A stretch of DNA of 64,000 bases from Heterobilharzia americana (Eukaryota; Platyhelminthes; Trematoda; Strigeidida; Schistosomatidae). Location of the stretch: contig OX104127.1 in the NCBI GenBank assembly GCA_944470555.2, positions 154,147,776 to 154,211,775 of the forward strand, given 5' to 3'. The position numbers and the translations under genes are program-made. A model generated the notes under the pieces. That model saw only the letters and a program-made list of their open reading frames with translations, made no database searches and was not told the origin of the DNA. Positions 10,380 to 22,668 of the stretch are shown piece after piece (the first letter of the stretch is position 1; each line of letters opens with the position of its first letter).

Positions 10380-12011
10380 GCGTAACGGTTAAAGGCACTT
10401 ACCATTGTTTTGTAGATAGTTAGTGTAATGTTATAGTGAGAGTTTGCGGGGCGTATCCCACTTCTGGATAAACATGGCGTGATAGCTGTGAGGTGTTTTT
10501 CGGGGATAACCAGAATTCTGTCCTGGTGTCCCCTTTTTTATCTGAAGGTTAGGAAACTTCGCCCGTTAAAAGTACACTTTTATATCCATCAGTTGTCTGT
10601 TGCTAGTGACTTGGTTTTTTTTAGTACAGGCGAAGAAATCAAAAACTACAAGGAACTAAGAAACTTAGTGTTACTCATTTTTAAACTCCGCCCGTCGACT
10701 ACAGTCTGGACGATGCTAGAGGTGAATTGTAGCAAAAGCTGCCGATTTAGCTACGTAAAGCAAAAATTTCAGACATGGTCACACCAACGGGTGACTTCAA
10801 TACTTAGAGAAGTTAAACCAATGTATAAGACATTTTCGGGGGTATTCGTGGGATTCTATGCGGAAAAACCGATGTTGATTGTAGTCCCTTACAATGTTTT
10901 TCTGAGCCACTTGTTTTTGATCAGAGACATTATCTCACTTGGTATCGGGGACATCAAGTGACGAAGAAATGTCGTTCTTTTTAGGATACTTGCGTTAATC
11001 TTCACTACGCATTGGTCCAAACCCGACTCGAAAAACGAACAGGAGTAAAACCACTATATGCCTAGCTGGAGGATGAAAACATCAAGCGTTAATTTCAAAA
11101 GGAAATAGTTAAGCATATATCTGAACATTACGATAAATGTCTTCCTGATGAGGTGTGGCGTAATTCACAGTCTACCGTGGAAACATTAATTGAAATAGTT
11201 TCTAATCTATAACCAAACGTTAGCAAAAACCAGTTGATTTCTGCAACCTTATTCAGAGTGACTAGTGCGACAAGACTCATTTCACTTGGATCCGATCATA
11301 GTGGTGTGGAAAAAAGCATTTCAGACGTAAATCGACTTTGGGTTCATCGCAAGCACTGGTGGGTTGGAAAAGCGAGAGCGATGGGAAAACATCAGCATTG
11401 GGTACCATTTGACTGTTATATAGGTCTATGAAAAAAAGCGATGGTTAATACAGCCAGCATGGTAACGGATGAATCATTGATAACCTCTCAGTACAGGCGG
11501 CTCGGACGCTTAGTGAAACACGTAGAAGAACACTTCAAATGGCCTACACCCACTCTCCATTTGACCAGCCCCCAACTTGGAAGTAAATAGGTCCTGGCAC
11601 TCTCCTCGAAATACAGAAGGTTTTTCGAAACTGAAACGGTACAAAACCTGACGGTTCTCCTCCACAAGTCATCAAAGATGAAGGTAGAATGTTACTGAGG
11701 TGCTGCCTAGTGTATTAAAAACAAAGTCATTTAGGTCTGACTCGTCTAGATTGCTGGTAATTCCAGTTTGCGTGAAAGAGAGAAGTAATCTTATGGCAAC
11801 CACAGGGGAATCAATTTGACCGATACCATGTCTGAAAACCTCAAGTCCGTAATCATCGCATGGCTCATTGGGATTGGATACCATCCAGCTTGAGGAAAAC
11901 AGGTAATTTTCACACCTGGATGGAGAAATATCAACCCGATGTTAACCTTTCTACAGCTTACGAAATCCATGAATACTTCTGTTTGACATGCGCTATATTT
12001 ATTGATGTAAA
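10380..12011 (+). pseudogene. RTE-B LINE copy, 5' half (outer shell of the nest)
   Basis: Decayed endonuclease and the front of the reverse transcriptase. Visible pieces: an open frame 10479-10961 that aligns loosely with the RTE-B endonuclease, a GDFNT segment near 10790 (catalytic Asp/Asn), DHSGVEKSISDVNRLW near 11300 (linker), then GNHRGINLTDTMSENLKSV near 11790-11850 and the start of motif A (IFIDV) at the right end. The element is cut at 12011 by the insertion at 12012-16215 and resumes at 16228. Stops and shifts show it is old. Confidence 0.72.
12000..12011. repeat. Target-site duplication, left copy (nest level 2)
   Basis: TATTGATGTAAA, matched at 16216-16227 by TATTAATGTAAA (11 of 12). 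The pair brackets the minus-strand LINE. Removing the insert and one copy rejoins RT motif A of the outer element in frame. Confidence 0.88.
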
Positions 12012-13862
12012 TTATTTTATTATTATTTGTCCCTTGGGTTCCTAGTGGAACAAATAGAACTTCAATAGCACGTCACCATTTCACTCTGTTCTCTACAGTC
12101 TTTTGAACCTGGCTCCTCACACAATCTCCTCCATGACACCCTCACCTCGGACACCCAACTCGTTGTCTCCCCTTTGGGTTCCACTCGAGGGCCTGACGCG
12201 TTGTGTCCACAAACGGTCTTCTCAGTGTATGTCTAATCCAATCTAATCCAATCCAATCCAATCCAATCGATCCCCTCTTTCTTCTTCTTCTTCTTCTGCA
12301 TATTTGTTGGTCGATAGGTTCGTTGGTTCGTTATCAGAGTGAGTTTCTTGTTGCTTATTCTTTCTGGCCTTCTGATTTGATTTTCAGTATGGAGTGAGCG
12401 TAGGCGGCAGCTGTTGATGTATATGTGTAGTTTGTTGGGAATGCTTTCTTTGCGTAAGGCGCTAAGTCTGTGAACCATCACATGGAAGGACTGACTAGAG
12501 TGAATTAGTGTTGAAAATCTGGATGTTGTCCACGCTTTATGCTGAGTGGAGTGGATCTCCACACTGATTTCAGATTAGTGGAGGAAGGCCTGTCGTGTTG
12601 TGTTTTTGATGCTGGCTTTGAGGTTGACGTCCTGATGTGTGCGTGTGCGGCCTGTAGTTGAAACGATGCTGCTGCCTAGGTAAGTAGGTAGGGTAGGTGA
12701 AAGAGACAACTTCGTTTAAATTTCTCCCGTTGATGGTGCTTGCTGTTGTTTGAGTATTTTCATCACGAGTGTCTTGTTTACGTTCACCTAAAGTCGGCGT
12801 CCCGTCTCCGCTGCCCAGCTCTTCTGTCAACTTGTTAGTTTTCGCCTGTAGATCATGGAGTTTTTGCGACAATATATTGGAGATGAATGATGATTGGGGA
12901 GATGCAAATCTTCTCCTGGGGTCTTTTCATCGGTCAGACAGTGTATGCCCCTCTTCTCGCTCCTCACAGTTTGTTGCATGATGCAGTTCAGTCGAGTCGA
13001 CCACAATGAGGAAGATGATGAGTGATAGTAGACGGCATCCTTGTTTTACTCCTGTCTTCACTTGAAAGGCATAACTCAGCTTTCCATTGTGAATCACTTG
13101 GCATATAGCGTCATATAGCGTAAAGCTGCTTTTGAATGAGGTTGATAAACGTTTGTGGCACTAAAACCGTGGTGTTGAAGCAGCTGCCAATCACTTCTCG
13201 GTCGACGCTATCGAAGACCTTTTCAGGTCGATGAAGTTGAGGTACAGTTGTCTGCCATTTTATGCTCTGTTCTATGATGATGCGTAGTGTAGCGTTACAA
13301 TTTGATGTGCATATGATTTGTTCTTCCTGAATCCAACTATCCTGTTCCACTCATCATTTTGATACCCGCACATCTTTTAATCTGTTCAGGATGATGTGGC
13401 ATAATATTTTGCTTGGGGTGGACAGTAGCATGATTCCTCGCCAGTTGTTGCAAAGGCTTAGGTCTCCCTTCTTTGAGAGTTTGACAAGGTATCTCTTCTT
13501 CCAATCAATCGATAGGTAACCTCCCTTCCTTGCAAACCTACAGTAGTGGTGTTAGCATGTACGCTGATGTCTCTGCGTCTGTTGACAGTGCTTCTGGTGG
13601 AATTCCATCTGGTCCTGCTGCTTTGCCGGGTTTCATTAGCCTTATGGTGTTCAGGACTTCACTTCTGCCTTTGTTGGAGGGTCTGTGTTCACTTGTAGTT
13701 GTCCCGTTGCTGGTGGTATTTCCGGACGAGTTGTAGGTGGTAGTGGTGGTCGATTCAAGAGTTTTTTGAAGTGGTCAGCCTATCGTTTCCTTTGTTTTTC
13801 CTCTTTCGTGGTAACTAGGTTTCCTTCACTGTCTTTCATTGGTTTCATTTTTGTTGATCTTT

Positions 13863-13874
13863 TCCCTTCCAAAT
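13863..13874. repeat. Target-site duplication, left copy (nest level 3)
   Basis: TCCCTTCCAAAT, repeated exactly at 14669-14680. The two copies bracket the truncated LINE 13875-14668. Joining across them restores a continuous alignment of the host LINE with copy 1 around 1935-1975. Confidence 0.93.
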
Positions 13875-14668
13875 TATAATAATAATTATTATTATTAGTC
13901 CCTTGGGTTCCTAGTGGAACATAGAGCTTCAGTAGCACGTCTCCAGTGACCTCTGTTCTCTGAGATCTTTTGAACCTGGTTCCACGACAGCCCAGAAGCT
14001 CTCATTTCCTCCTCGCACGATCCCCTCCATGTCACCCTCGGACGTCCAACTCGTCGCTTCCCATCTGGGTTCCACTCGAGCAACTGGCCTGACGCGTGAT
14101 GTCCTCCGTCGGCCTTCTCAGTGTATGCCCAATCCATCTCCACTTCCTCCTGCATATTTGTTGCGTGATAGGTTCTTGGTTAGTTCGTTCCCAAAGCTCC
14201 TTGTTGCTTATGTTTTCTGGCCATCTGATCTTCTGTAGCGAGCGTAAGCAGTTGTTAATGAATGTCTATAGTTTATTGGAAATGCCTTTCGTGACGCGCC
14301 AAGTCTCTGAACCATACAGAAGCACTGACTTGACTAGGTTGGTGTTGAAAATCCGTATCATGTTCCGCATGCTGAGTGCAGAATATCTCCACACTGGTTT
14401 TAGGCTAATGAGGGCCTGTCTTGCTTTTCCGATTCTGACTTTGACATCCTCGTCTGTGCCGCCTGTAGTTGAAACAGTGCTTCCTAGATACGTGAAGGAG
14501 ATTACTTCCTTTAAGTTTCTTCCGTTGATGGTGATTGGAGTTTGTTGTTGTTGTTGGTGGTGGTTGGGTATCTTCATCACTTCTGTCTTCTCTATATTCA
14601 CTTGAAGTCCCGTCTTCGTTGCCTCTTCAGTCAACTTGTTAGTTTTCACCTGTAGATCTTCAAATTTA
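13875..14668 (-). mobile_element. 5'-truncated RTE-A copy nested in RTE-A2
   Basis: About 0.8 kb of RTE-A 3' end, minus strand, closely similar to 231-1020 of copy 1 (my visual estimate is above 90 percent). Left end is the triplet tail (ATAATAATAATTATTATT on the + strand). The 5' end stops inside the sequence just downstream of RT motif C. Open frames 13895-14155 and 14266-14712 (minus) encode the GRPRVTW and TYLGSTVSTTGGTDED segments, so coding content was intact when it landed. Truncation plus a 12-bp duplication is the usual result of target-primed reverse transcription. Confidence 0.92.
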
Positions 14669-14680
14669 TCCCTTCCAAAT
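14669..14680. repeat. Target-site duplication, right copy (nest level 3)
   Basis: Exact partner of 13863-13874. Confidence 0.93.
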
Positions 14681-16215
14681 AGTAACCTGATTATTTGATG
14701 TAGTGTTATCATGTCTCTCTTATCTGCAGCCTGTTCTGCTTCAGTTGATAGTGAGTTGTAGAAGTTTATTTTGTCTCTCTGCGCACTCTTCTTTTCTTCC
14801 TTGTCCAGTGTAGTGTTTTATAGGTTGTACTTAGTTCCATTTTTCCTTGTTCATCCCTACACTGCACTGCACTGGTTCGTCTGCTTCACCGCCTTTCTCT
14901 CCTCTCCTCTATCAGCTTCCATGTGTCCGTCGAGATCCATTCCTTGTCTTATTTCCTCTTCCTTCCTAATACGGTTATGCAGGTTTCCTTCCACATCTCT
15001 TTCAAAGAGTTCCATTATTCTTCCACCCAGGTTTCCTTAGATATGTTGCTTAATGTCTCCTATCTTTTCTTGGTCTCTGGTGTGAAGACATCCCTTCAGT
15101 TTCCGCTCTGGGTGTTGAACTATGGTCTATCACCAGTTTTCTTGAATTGAAGGCTTCCAACTTGAATTTGAAGGTTCCTTGCACTAGATAGTGAGTGGTG
15201 TGAACCTACATCTGTTCCCCTTCTTGATCTTGTGTCCAGTAGGCTGGCTTTGTCTCCACTTTCTTGAGATTGAGATGAAGTCGATCTGATTTTTAGTGTA
15301 GTGTGTCCAGATGTCTGGTGAAATCCATGTCACTTGGTGAATATTCTTGTGTTTGTACACACTGTCTCCAATCGGCAAGTCATTAAATGCTCAGAAGTCT
15401 GCAAACAGTTCTCCATTCTCATTCATCATTTCACTGAGTACCTCTCGACCCATGATGAGTTTTCTCTTCCTGTGTTATGTGCTCCATGCAGTTAGGCATT
15501 CATGTCACTCCACGCATTGGAATTTTGATGTTGCCATCTGGGGTGGAGTCTAGTCGATTAGTGATTGCAGTTGTCTGTAGAATTCCTCCCTGTTCTATTG
15601 ATCTGCATTATTTGTAGGTGCGTAGAGTAGCATAGTATGATTGTAACTCTCCTTTGTTTTGATTTGAATCTTGCTGTCATGATCTTGATCCTGGAGGAGA
15701 TTGGTTCCCACTGCATGAGAGGCTTTGATGGTGTTGGGGACATGATGATAGTCACTTGAAAAGTCAGTGTGCTCGTGGTTGTCGTCCGGGTGAGAATATC
15801 GGAGTAGATTATTGACTCCTCTTCAGTTGACAGTTTGGAGATTCCACTTCCATTCCATCTGCTTTCTCAGATTCCAAGCACTTCTATGATATATCTTCTG
15901 ACTTATTTTGCAATCTGGGCAGCCTTGGTAGGTTCAAACATTGTGCGAACATTCATTGTCCCTATGTTTAATTTTGCTTCCATCGAGAGAAGAGAAGACA
16001 CATCGGCCGGCTGGTTTCCCGAATGCTTTCACCAACCGGCGTCATTTCATCTCTTCGATTCCAGCGAAGAATAAGTTTGTTATTTATATTTTGTTTGTGC
16101 TTTGAAGTTTCGTTAGCGATTGAATAGGTTTTCCGGGGTAGGGTTGCTAGCCCTACGCCCAACCTTTCCTCTTTTTATGCGGGTTTAGGACCGTCTAGTA
16201 AACTGGGCGAGGTTT

Positions 16216-16227
16216 TATTAATGTAAA
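16216..16227. repeat. Target-site duplication, right copy (nest level 2)
   Basis: TATTAATGTAAA, partner of 12000-12011 with one mismatch. Confidence 0.88.
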
Positions 16228-17600
16228 AGCAGCATTTAATTGTGTCTACTGATGGATGTTGTGGCAGTGTCTTACTCTGATGGCAGTATTGGACAAGATT
16301 ATTATACTCATAAACGCACTATGCCTAAACTTATTCAACCATGTAGGGGCCTGTGCAGAGTTGTCATCAGAAGTAAGAACAACCAGTGTTGTAGACCATC
16401 AATGTCCATTGTCACCATTCTTGTTTATTCCTGCTGTAGATTTGCTGAATAATGTGTTGCCAAGTGTCCATTGTTTCGGAAATTGACTTACTCATCGGAA
16501 GACTCAGAATACGCAGATGACATAATCGTGTTAAGGGAAGAAGTTGACAAAATACAGGGTTGCACATACTAGGACGCCGTCCATGTCGATGTGCGATATA
16601 AACGGAAGTAAGGTTAGTTGGTAACTAGTGTACAGGTATCCTGACCAAGAAGTGTCGTAAATCTATGGGTTTTTCTGCTGTTGTTCTGGACTGCGTGGGA
16701 GAGTGTAAGCTTTCTGACTGTGATCTTCGAAGCAGTAGTAATCCGTGATCGAGAACTCTTGGTGACTCAGCCACTAAACCATTCAGTTCACGACTGACCC
16801 CTGTATATGACTGGACTGAAAAGTTTGTGTACCTTGGTAGTTGCATTTGTACTAGTAGTTGTGAAATTAATAAGAATTCTAACTGTATACTCAAAGGCGA
16901 AGCTATATATGCCAATCTAAGTCAGCTTTGACATCGTCTGTTTGCGAAATACCGGATGTACAATGCCTCCGTTCGGATAATTTTGTCTTGTGCCTATGAA
17001 ACCTCGCGTTTAACAGCTGATTATTTCTGACAACTCTACTTATTCGATCACCATTGTCGCTGTGTGATTGCTCTCATTCATGTAAGCAATTCTAAGTTAA
17101 GTCAGCGCGTATCCGGGTGTGATTAAGAATTGTTTCACTTCGAAACATCGATTCCAGTGACTTGGGTATGTGTTACAAGTGTTTTCACAGCGGCTCTCCT
17201 ACTGTCCACTGTTTGGTCGACTAGCAATTAGTTGAATGAAACAGAAAGGTGTTCGTTGTATGACATGGTGTTGTTGTTGTATGGGGAATAGTTTTGTTGG
17301 TCTACCATCTGTTAGTGCCTCCTGACCCCTTTGCTAGGGTCTGGGAGATAAAGCAACTCAGTAACTTGAGAAAATAGCAGATGTCGTTCAAAATCGAAAC
17401 CAATGATGATTGCTGTAGCATTTATTCTTCTATTGCTGAAAAGTGGAACTGAAGTGACTACTTTTCTGCATGTAATTCTGAGACCTAATCTTTGATAACT
17501 CATTTCTATTTTCTCTCCTATTATCTTCTTCCTTTAAAATCACCTGTGTCTTATTGTTGTTCTATTACTTTGGCGCGTCTCAATGGTCATGGCATATCAA
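16228..17600 (+). pseudogene. RTE-B LINE copy, 3' half (outer shell of the nest)
   Basis: Continues the element cut at 12011. It opens with KAAFNCVY, the second half of RT motif A, then MLWQCLTLM, GACAELSSEVRTTSVV, QCPLSPFLF (motif B, 16400-16440) and, in another frame, a tail region with IADVVQNRNQ near 17375 matching the end of other RTE-B copies. Motif C is not readable because of stops and shifts around 16500-16560. The 3' boundary is approximate. Confidence 0.72.
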
Positions 17601-19188
17601 GTTTGTTTCAAATAAAATAACAAGTAAACTTCAAATAATAATCTTATTTTGCAGATGACCGTTGACTACTCATTGTGTAAATCCTAAACAATATTAATCC
17701 AGTGATTATTGCATTTTAAATCGTATGTCATTCGATTCCGTTTCAACTGTAATTTTCTGTACGTGGTACACTAAGCTTTATAACTTCTAATCCTGAAGTG
17801 ATTTATTTCGGCTTGTTTGGATTTTGACCCATTCTGATATCAGTCTTTCAATTCACAAATGAATGAATTATCTTCTATCAGTAGCTGGTTTTACTTTAGA
17901 AAGTTATACTTACAAATCCCGATTTCTTGGAAATAAATGAATATTATCCTTTTTCTTGATAGCCTGCATTAAGTTTCGTTTATTTGTTTGAAGTGTATCA
18001 GATTGGATTGCTGCATGAAATGTTGTAGTTGTTTCATTTCAAAGAGGGATATAAAGTTCATGAAATTAAAGTGTCTATCTTTCACTTGTTGTGCTATAAT
18101 TATCAAATTATTTCATCATGTCTCAACTAAAGTTCTTGTTCTCTTTGTTTGGTTCGAATATGATGCAGATTATGTACACAGTACGGCTTTATTGTATTAG
18201 GCTATAAATCACCCTTCATATATTAGAGTCGGTGATACTACTCCACAAGTTGGAGTGGAATCCAATCACAGAATTGACCTCTTAAAAAGTACCGAAATCG
18301 AGAAACCATTGTCCCTCATGGTTGAGTTTGATATTATCACTTTCAAGATATTTTTTGATACTTTATTAAAAATTGTTTTAAAATACTGAAGATTACTGTA
18401 ATTTTGATTCCTTTAGCGTTTAAATATTTCTGTAGAATTCATAGGTTAATTTTTATGCTACTGTTTACACTTACATATAAATCAGTTCGTTATTAAGCAT
18501 TAGTTCAAATCCAATGATCGTTATTAGATAAATAAACACTCAACTATCCCATATGTTTTGTATAGCTAGGTATAAAGTTGTAATTGTTTAGTCTGGTATT
18601 ATAATCATTGGCTAGTTTTAATTGTCTATAGCTTTTACCAGTATATGTAGACTTTTTTTCGACTATCTTGGGTATTTGTATTTCGCTCTGAGGTTGGTTA
18701 AGCATTGAGAAAGCCATTCGCTGGATCGTCTATTCTTTATAATTTAAACTAGGGTTTACTTAACTCATTGATTTTCATGTATCGAATGTGGAAAATGACA
18801 AGTTTCTTTGGATTATATCAGGTTTAAGTAGATGATTCATCTACCATTTTTTGACATGTCAAAAGTTTTTTGTTAACCTTGGCTACTGTACTGAATATAC
18901 TGACTGTTTAGTAAATTTGTTAGAAAGTCCGTCTTAGTCAAAAAGATAGTGAGTGTAAGTAATTTACGATCTATCTTTCATGTTGACAAGTAACAGATGT
19001 ACAGAAGTTTATAAATTTATTTTAGAGAAATCGCTCATTTGATTTAACCGAAATCGTTGGACACCCATAGTGCTCAAAAATTAATCTAGCACTAATCAAA
19101 AGTATATCGCACTATAAGGATAATCAATCAGTTGTTATCTTTATGACAATTTGACTTAGTGGTAATCAGGATAATAATTTTGATATTA
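17601..19188 (+). other. Intronic spacer, nothing recognised
   Basis: AT-rich with no recognised exon or element. The 70-codon frame at 17988-18200 has no known motif. Confidence 0.5.
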
Positions 19189-19360
19189 ATGATGGGCAGT
19201 GACTAGCAGCAGAATTCAGGAAGCTCGTTTCATCCTTTATGGGTCTCATCAGCTGAATGCATCTGTTTCTCAGTGAATGTTGTTTCCGTTAGGACTTGAA
19301 CCTAGGACCAGTCGCCTCAAACGCCAAAGCGTTATCCACTAGGCCACTAAGTCACGGTAG
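19189..19360 (-). mobile_element. tRNA-derived SINE with hammerhead motif (family 1)
   Basis: On the minus strand the order is: A-box-like CTTAGTGGCCTAGTGGATAA (19331-19351), B-box-like CCTAGGTTCAAGTCCT (19291-19306), then a hammerhead-like segment (19212-19262), then a short tail near TCACTGCCCATCATT. A pol III promoter followed by a hammerhead is the layout known from the schistosome SMalpha-type SINEs. The match by order and motifs is good; I could not align it to a reference. Confidence 0.8.
19212..19262 (-). ncRNA. Hammerhead ribozyme sequence in SINE
   Basis: On the minus strand: ATTCAG, then the core CTGATGAG, a short stem II (ACCCATAAAGGAT), GAAAC, a short GAGCTTC segment, then CTGAAT. 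ATTCAG and CTGAAT pair as stem I. Both core boxes (CUGANGA and GAAA) are intact. The cleavage-site triplet reads TTC, which the NUH rule allows although GUC is usual. Stem II is weakened: outer pairs have drifted and one looks mismatched. Activity is therefore uncertain. Confidence 0.75.
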
Positions 19361-21917
19361 CCACTCATTGTGCTACGGGTATACTGTCGTTTTGTAAGCC
19401 TCTGTCATCCTGGATTCCACTTCTACCCATTATCCCATCATTATCAAAATTGAAAGTACTGGCGATATTGAGGTATTCGCACATAAGCCCATATGACAAT
19501 AGTAGCAGATCAGTTTTGTTCAATCAACGACAGAGACGCTTACAAGCTGTAACGTCAAAAAAATCAGAATGACACTTAATAACGTTCAGTTCACATTTGA
19601 ACCTTGCACTTGCATACGATGCTTAGACCGTTGTAATTACGATTTTAAAAAATTATTGAAATCTTCAGAATGAATTTGTTTGCTTCTTTCTGGAACAACG
19701 CAATACATTGCTGAACCAATATTTTTCTAAAAACCTGTATAAAAACTCAATGAGCAAAGAAAATGCTATTTCCTCTCATTATTTTCAGTCTCTGTTTTTA
19801 CACAGTCGCTCTAATCAATAAGTGAACATGGCTTTTGTGTTTTTGTCTGAATAAGCATAATCATCAGATACTATGATCGCTTAGTCGTTAACTTTTTATC
19901 ACTGCTAATTAGGCTTCTGTATGCAGGTGTACTCAAACTGAAATAAAAACTTTCATAAATTTAATGTATTAGACTAGATTTTGCATACACTTACAGTAGA
20001 AACTAGAGACGACTAACAAGTTCCTAGTTAATCATATCATTTAAAAGTCGCTGTAAACCAACTAGTAAGTGCTCTAAAAATAATGCTACGCGGTGGAACT
20101 CATTTTTTTTAATTACTTTTCCCTGGTGAATTGACCAAAAATCGTAGTAAATGTATTTCAAAACCAAGTACGGGAAACACTATTGGTTTGCTGATGTGCC
20201 TCCGACCAACTAACATCCATCGAAGTGCACCATGATGTGGTGAGTCACCTAACTTGGTGGTCACATTAAAAAAAATGATAGAAATTGGTTAACACTCAGG
20301 ACTGACTAGAAAACATGAAATTGGTTACGTTCCGGTTACCAATCAATGCATGACTTCCTCATTCTTATCACTAACTGCGAGTACTTTCTAAACATTGAAG
20401 CATTGGCTCATTGGATAACAGATGCCTTTCAACCTGATGGGTCACGACTGCATGTTTTAACTGTTTGATCATGTATATTAACAAAGTATGACTGTCGTTT
20501 AGTAGAATGAAGTAGTGGATAATGCTGATGAGACCGTGAACTGGCAGTTAATAAGGTCACTGTGTCTTGTATTGCAGGTATGTTGGTCAGAATAGTATCT
20601 GGTGTGATGAATTTTCAGGGTAATGAAACTAAGATATACCGCTTACTGATAATCTTCATTCTTCTCGGATCGTTTCCTCAAGGCGTTTGAAATGAGTAGT
20701 GGCCAGGAACTTTATATGTCCTGCAATTGTATTGATTGCATTGATGCACGTGTATTCTGTTGACCAGCAAGCAGTTCTTTGTTTTAATATTAGTTTTGCT
20801 GGATTTTGAAATAATCAACACTTGTACATAGTGACAAAGCAATTATTAAAGTCCTGTGCAGGGATCGGATTTAACTGTTTCAGTCTAGTGAATTCAGTAT
20901 TTTAACACCTAGAAGTTTTATTTACAATGTTTCAGCAAGTTTTCTGTACTAATTTGTGGAAATGGCATTCAAAACATCACATTGAGATTTCATCACTTCA
21001 AATAATAGGTGCTGATTTTCAAGAAGTTGTTTATGAAGCTGTCAATATCGTTTGATGAAACTGCATCTTCACTTCATTTTGACTTCTGACTTGGAGCTGT
21101 ATCGATATGAACTTATCGTGAAAATGAAATTGTTGCGATTCTTCTGCATTTCTACTGAACTGTTCCATTGAGTAGTTGCCTGTCATTTTAAGTCCAACTA
21201 AGAGTTATGACTCATTGACTTGAGTACTTGGTTTCCAGCTATAGGTTCTTTGTTCATACGCAGCTTCATTAAATGTGGTTTGAATAACCGGTTGTTGCCA
21301 CAAAGCCATTAGTATAAGCCATTTCCTACTGTTGTAGAAAGTCAACTTGACAAGCCGAATCGGCGAAATCTGTCGCGGAATATAAAATACTGAAGGGTGT
21401 TTTTCTATGTTATGTAGTGATGTAAATTTATTTTGTGCTTTAGTGATCACCGTTTAACAGGTTTATGAAATCAGTATTGTTTAAGATACTGTAAATAACA
21501 AAGGCAAAATAATTTAAATAATACAGTATCCAAGTTCATAGTGGAAGTTAGGGCGGATTGAATTGATCATCCAGTTTAGAAGAAACTTCTTTGCTGCTCT
21601 GTATGTTTGTTTATGTATGATATATTAGGAGTATACTGACTTTTTTGAAGTCACTCGCAAAATCTTTATCGTTTAAAAATCGAATTTTACGTTTTGCTTT
21701 AATGCTCCATCACCTCTTGTAGCTTTACATGAGCTGTGATGTACCAGTCATCGGGGGATAGGCTACCTTCAAAGTGCATGGCTCAAGCTGGTAATATTAA
21801 GCCTTTTTATACCTTTACCCAGTTTCCACCTTATTCAGGTAATTTTTAAAAATCAGTGATACACGTCTTTGGATAAGAATAATGTATCTGGTTTCGATAT
21901 CCTACGTTTTCTAGCTC
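19361..21917 (+). other. Intronic spacer with one weak tRNA-like segment
   Basis: At 20398-20455 TGGCTCATTGGATAAC and GATGGGTCACGACT are spaced like A and B boxes, but no hammerhead or second copy supports a SINE. Otherwise nothing recognised. Confidence 0.4.
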
Positions 21918-22459
21918 ATTGATGCGATTTTACTATTATTTGTCCCTTGGGTTCCTAGTGGAACAAATAGAACTTCAATAGCACGTCACCATTTCACTCT
22001 GTTCTCTACAGTCTTTTGAACCTGGCTCCTCACACAATCTCCTCCATGACACCCTCACCTCGGACACCCAACTCGTTGTCTCCCCTTTGGGTTCCACTCG
22101 AGGGCCTGACGCGTTGTGTCCACAAACGGTCTTCTCAGTGTATGTCTAATCCAATCTAATCCAATCCAATCCAATCCAATCGATCCCCTCTTTCTTCTTC
22201 TTCTGCATATTTGTTGGGCGATAGGTTCTTGGTTCGTTGGTTCATTGGTTCGTTATCAGAGTGAGTTTCTTGTTGCTTATTCTTTCTGACCTTCTGATCT
22301 GATTTTCAGTATGGAGTGAGCGTAGGCGGCAGCTGTTGATGTATATGTGTAGTTTGTTGGGAATGCTATGCGTAAGGCGCTAAGTCTGTGAACCGTCACA
22401 TGGAAGGACTGACTAGAGTGAATTAGTGTTGAAAATCTGGATGTTGTCCATGCTTTATG

Positions 22460-22505
22460 CTGAGTGGAGTGGAGTGGAGTGGAGTGTAGTGTAGTGTAGT
22501 GTAGT
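22460..22505. repeat. GGAGT/GTAGT pentamer expansion inside LINE copy
   Basis: Four GGAGT-type then four GTAGT-type units. The sister copy at 12541-12558 has only GAGTGGAGTGGA. The expansion arose after the copies separated. Confidence 0.85.
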
Positions 22506-22629
22506 GGATCTCCACACTGATTTCAGATTAATGGAGGAAGGCCTGTCGTGTTGTGTTTTTGATGCTGGCTTTGAGGTTGACGTCCTGATGTGTGCGTGTG
22601 CGGCCTGTAGTTGAAACGATTCTGCTGTC

Positions 22630-22668
22630 TAGGTAAGTAGGTAGGTAGGTAGGTAGGTAGGGTAGGTG
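22630..22668. repeat. GTAG tetramer expansion inside LINE copy
   Basis: About eight GTAG units. The sister at 12678-12697 has a shorter GTAAGTAGGTAGGGTAGG run. Confidence 0.85.

Larger units (their letters stand above)
12012..16215 (-). mobile_element. Degenerate RTE-A relative (RTE-A2) inserted in RTE-B
   Basis: Minus-strand LINE with the RTE-A layout: an AT-rich triplet tail at 12012-12029, conserved 3' end (GTTCCACTAGGAACC box), and a 5' end GCCCAGTTTACTAGACGGTC similar to that of copy 1. Decayed coding pieces include FDSVDREV (13111-13350, RT motif A), HKNIHQVTWISPD and NQIDFISISRKW (15184-15378, endonuclease) and PISSRI (near 15700). It is much more diverged than copy 1, with many stops. 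Without the nested insert it is about 3.4 kb, close to full length. Its 3' third (12020-13076) is almost identical to 21930-23056. Confidence 0.87.
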
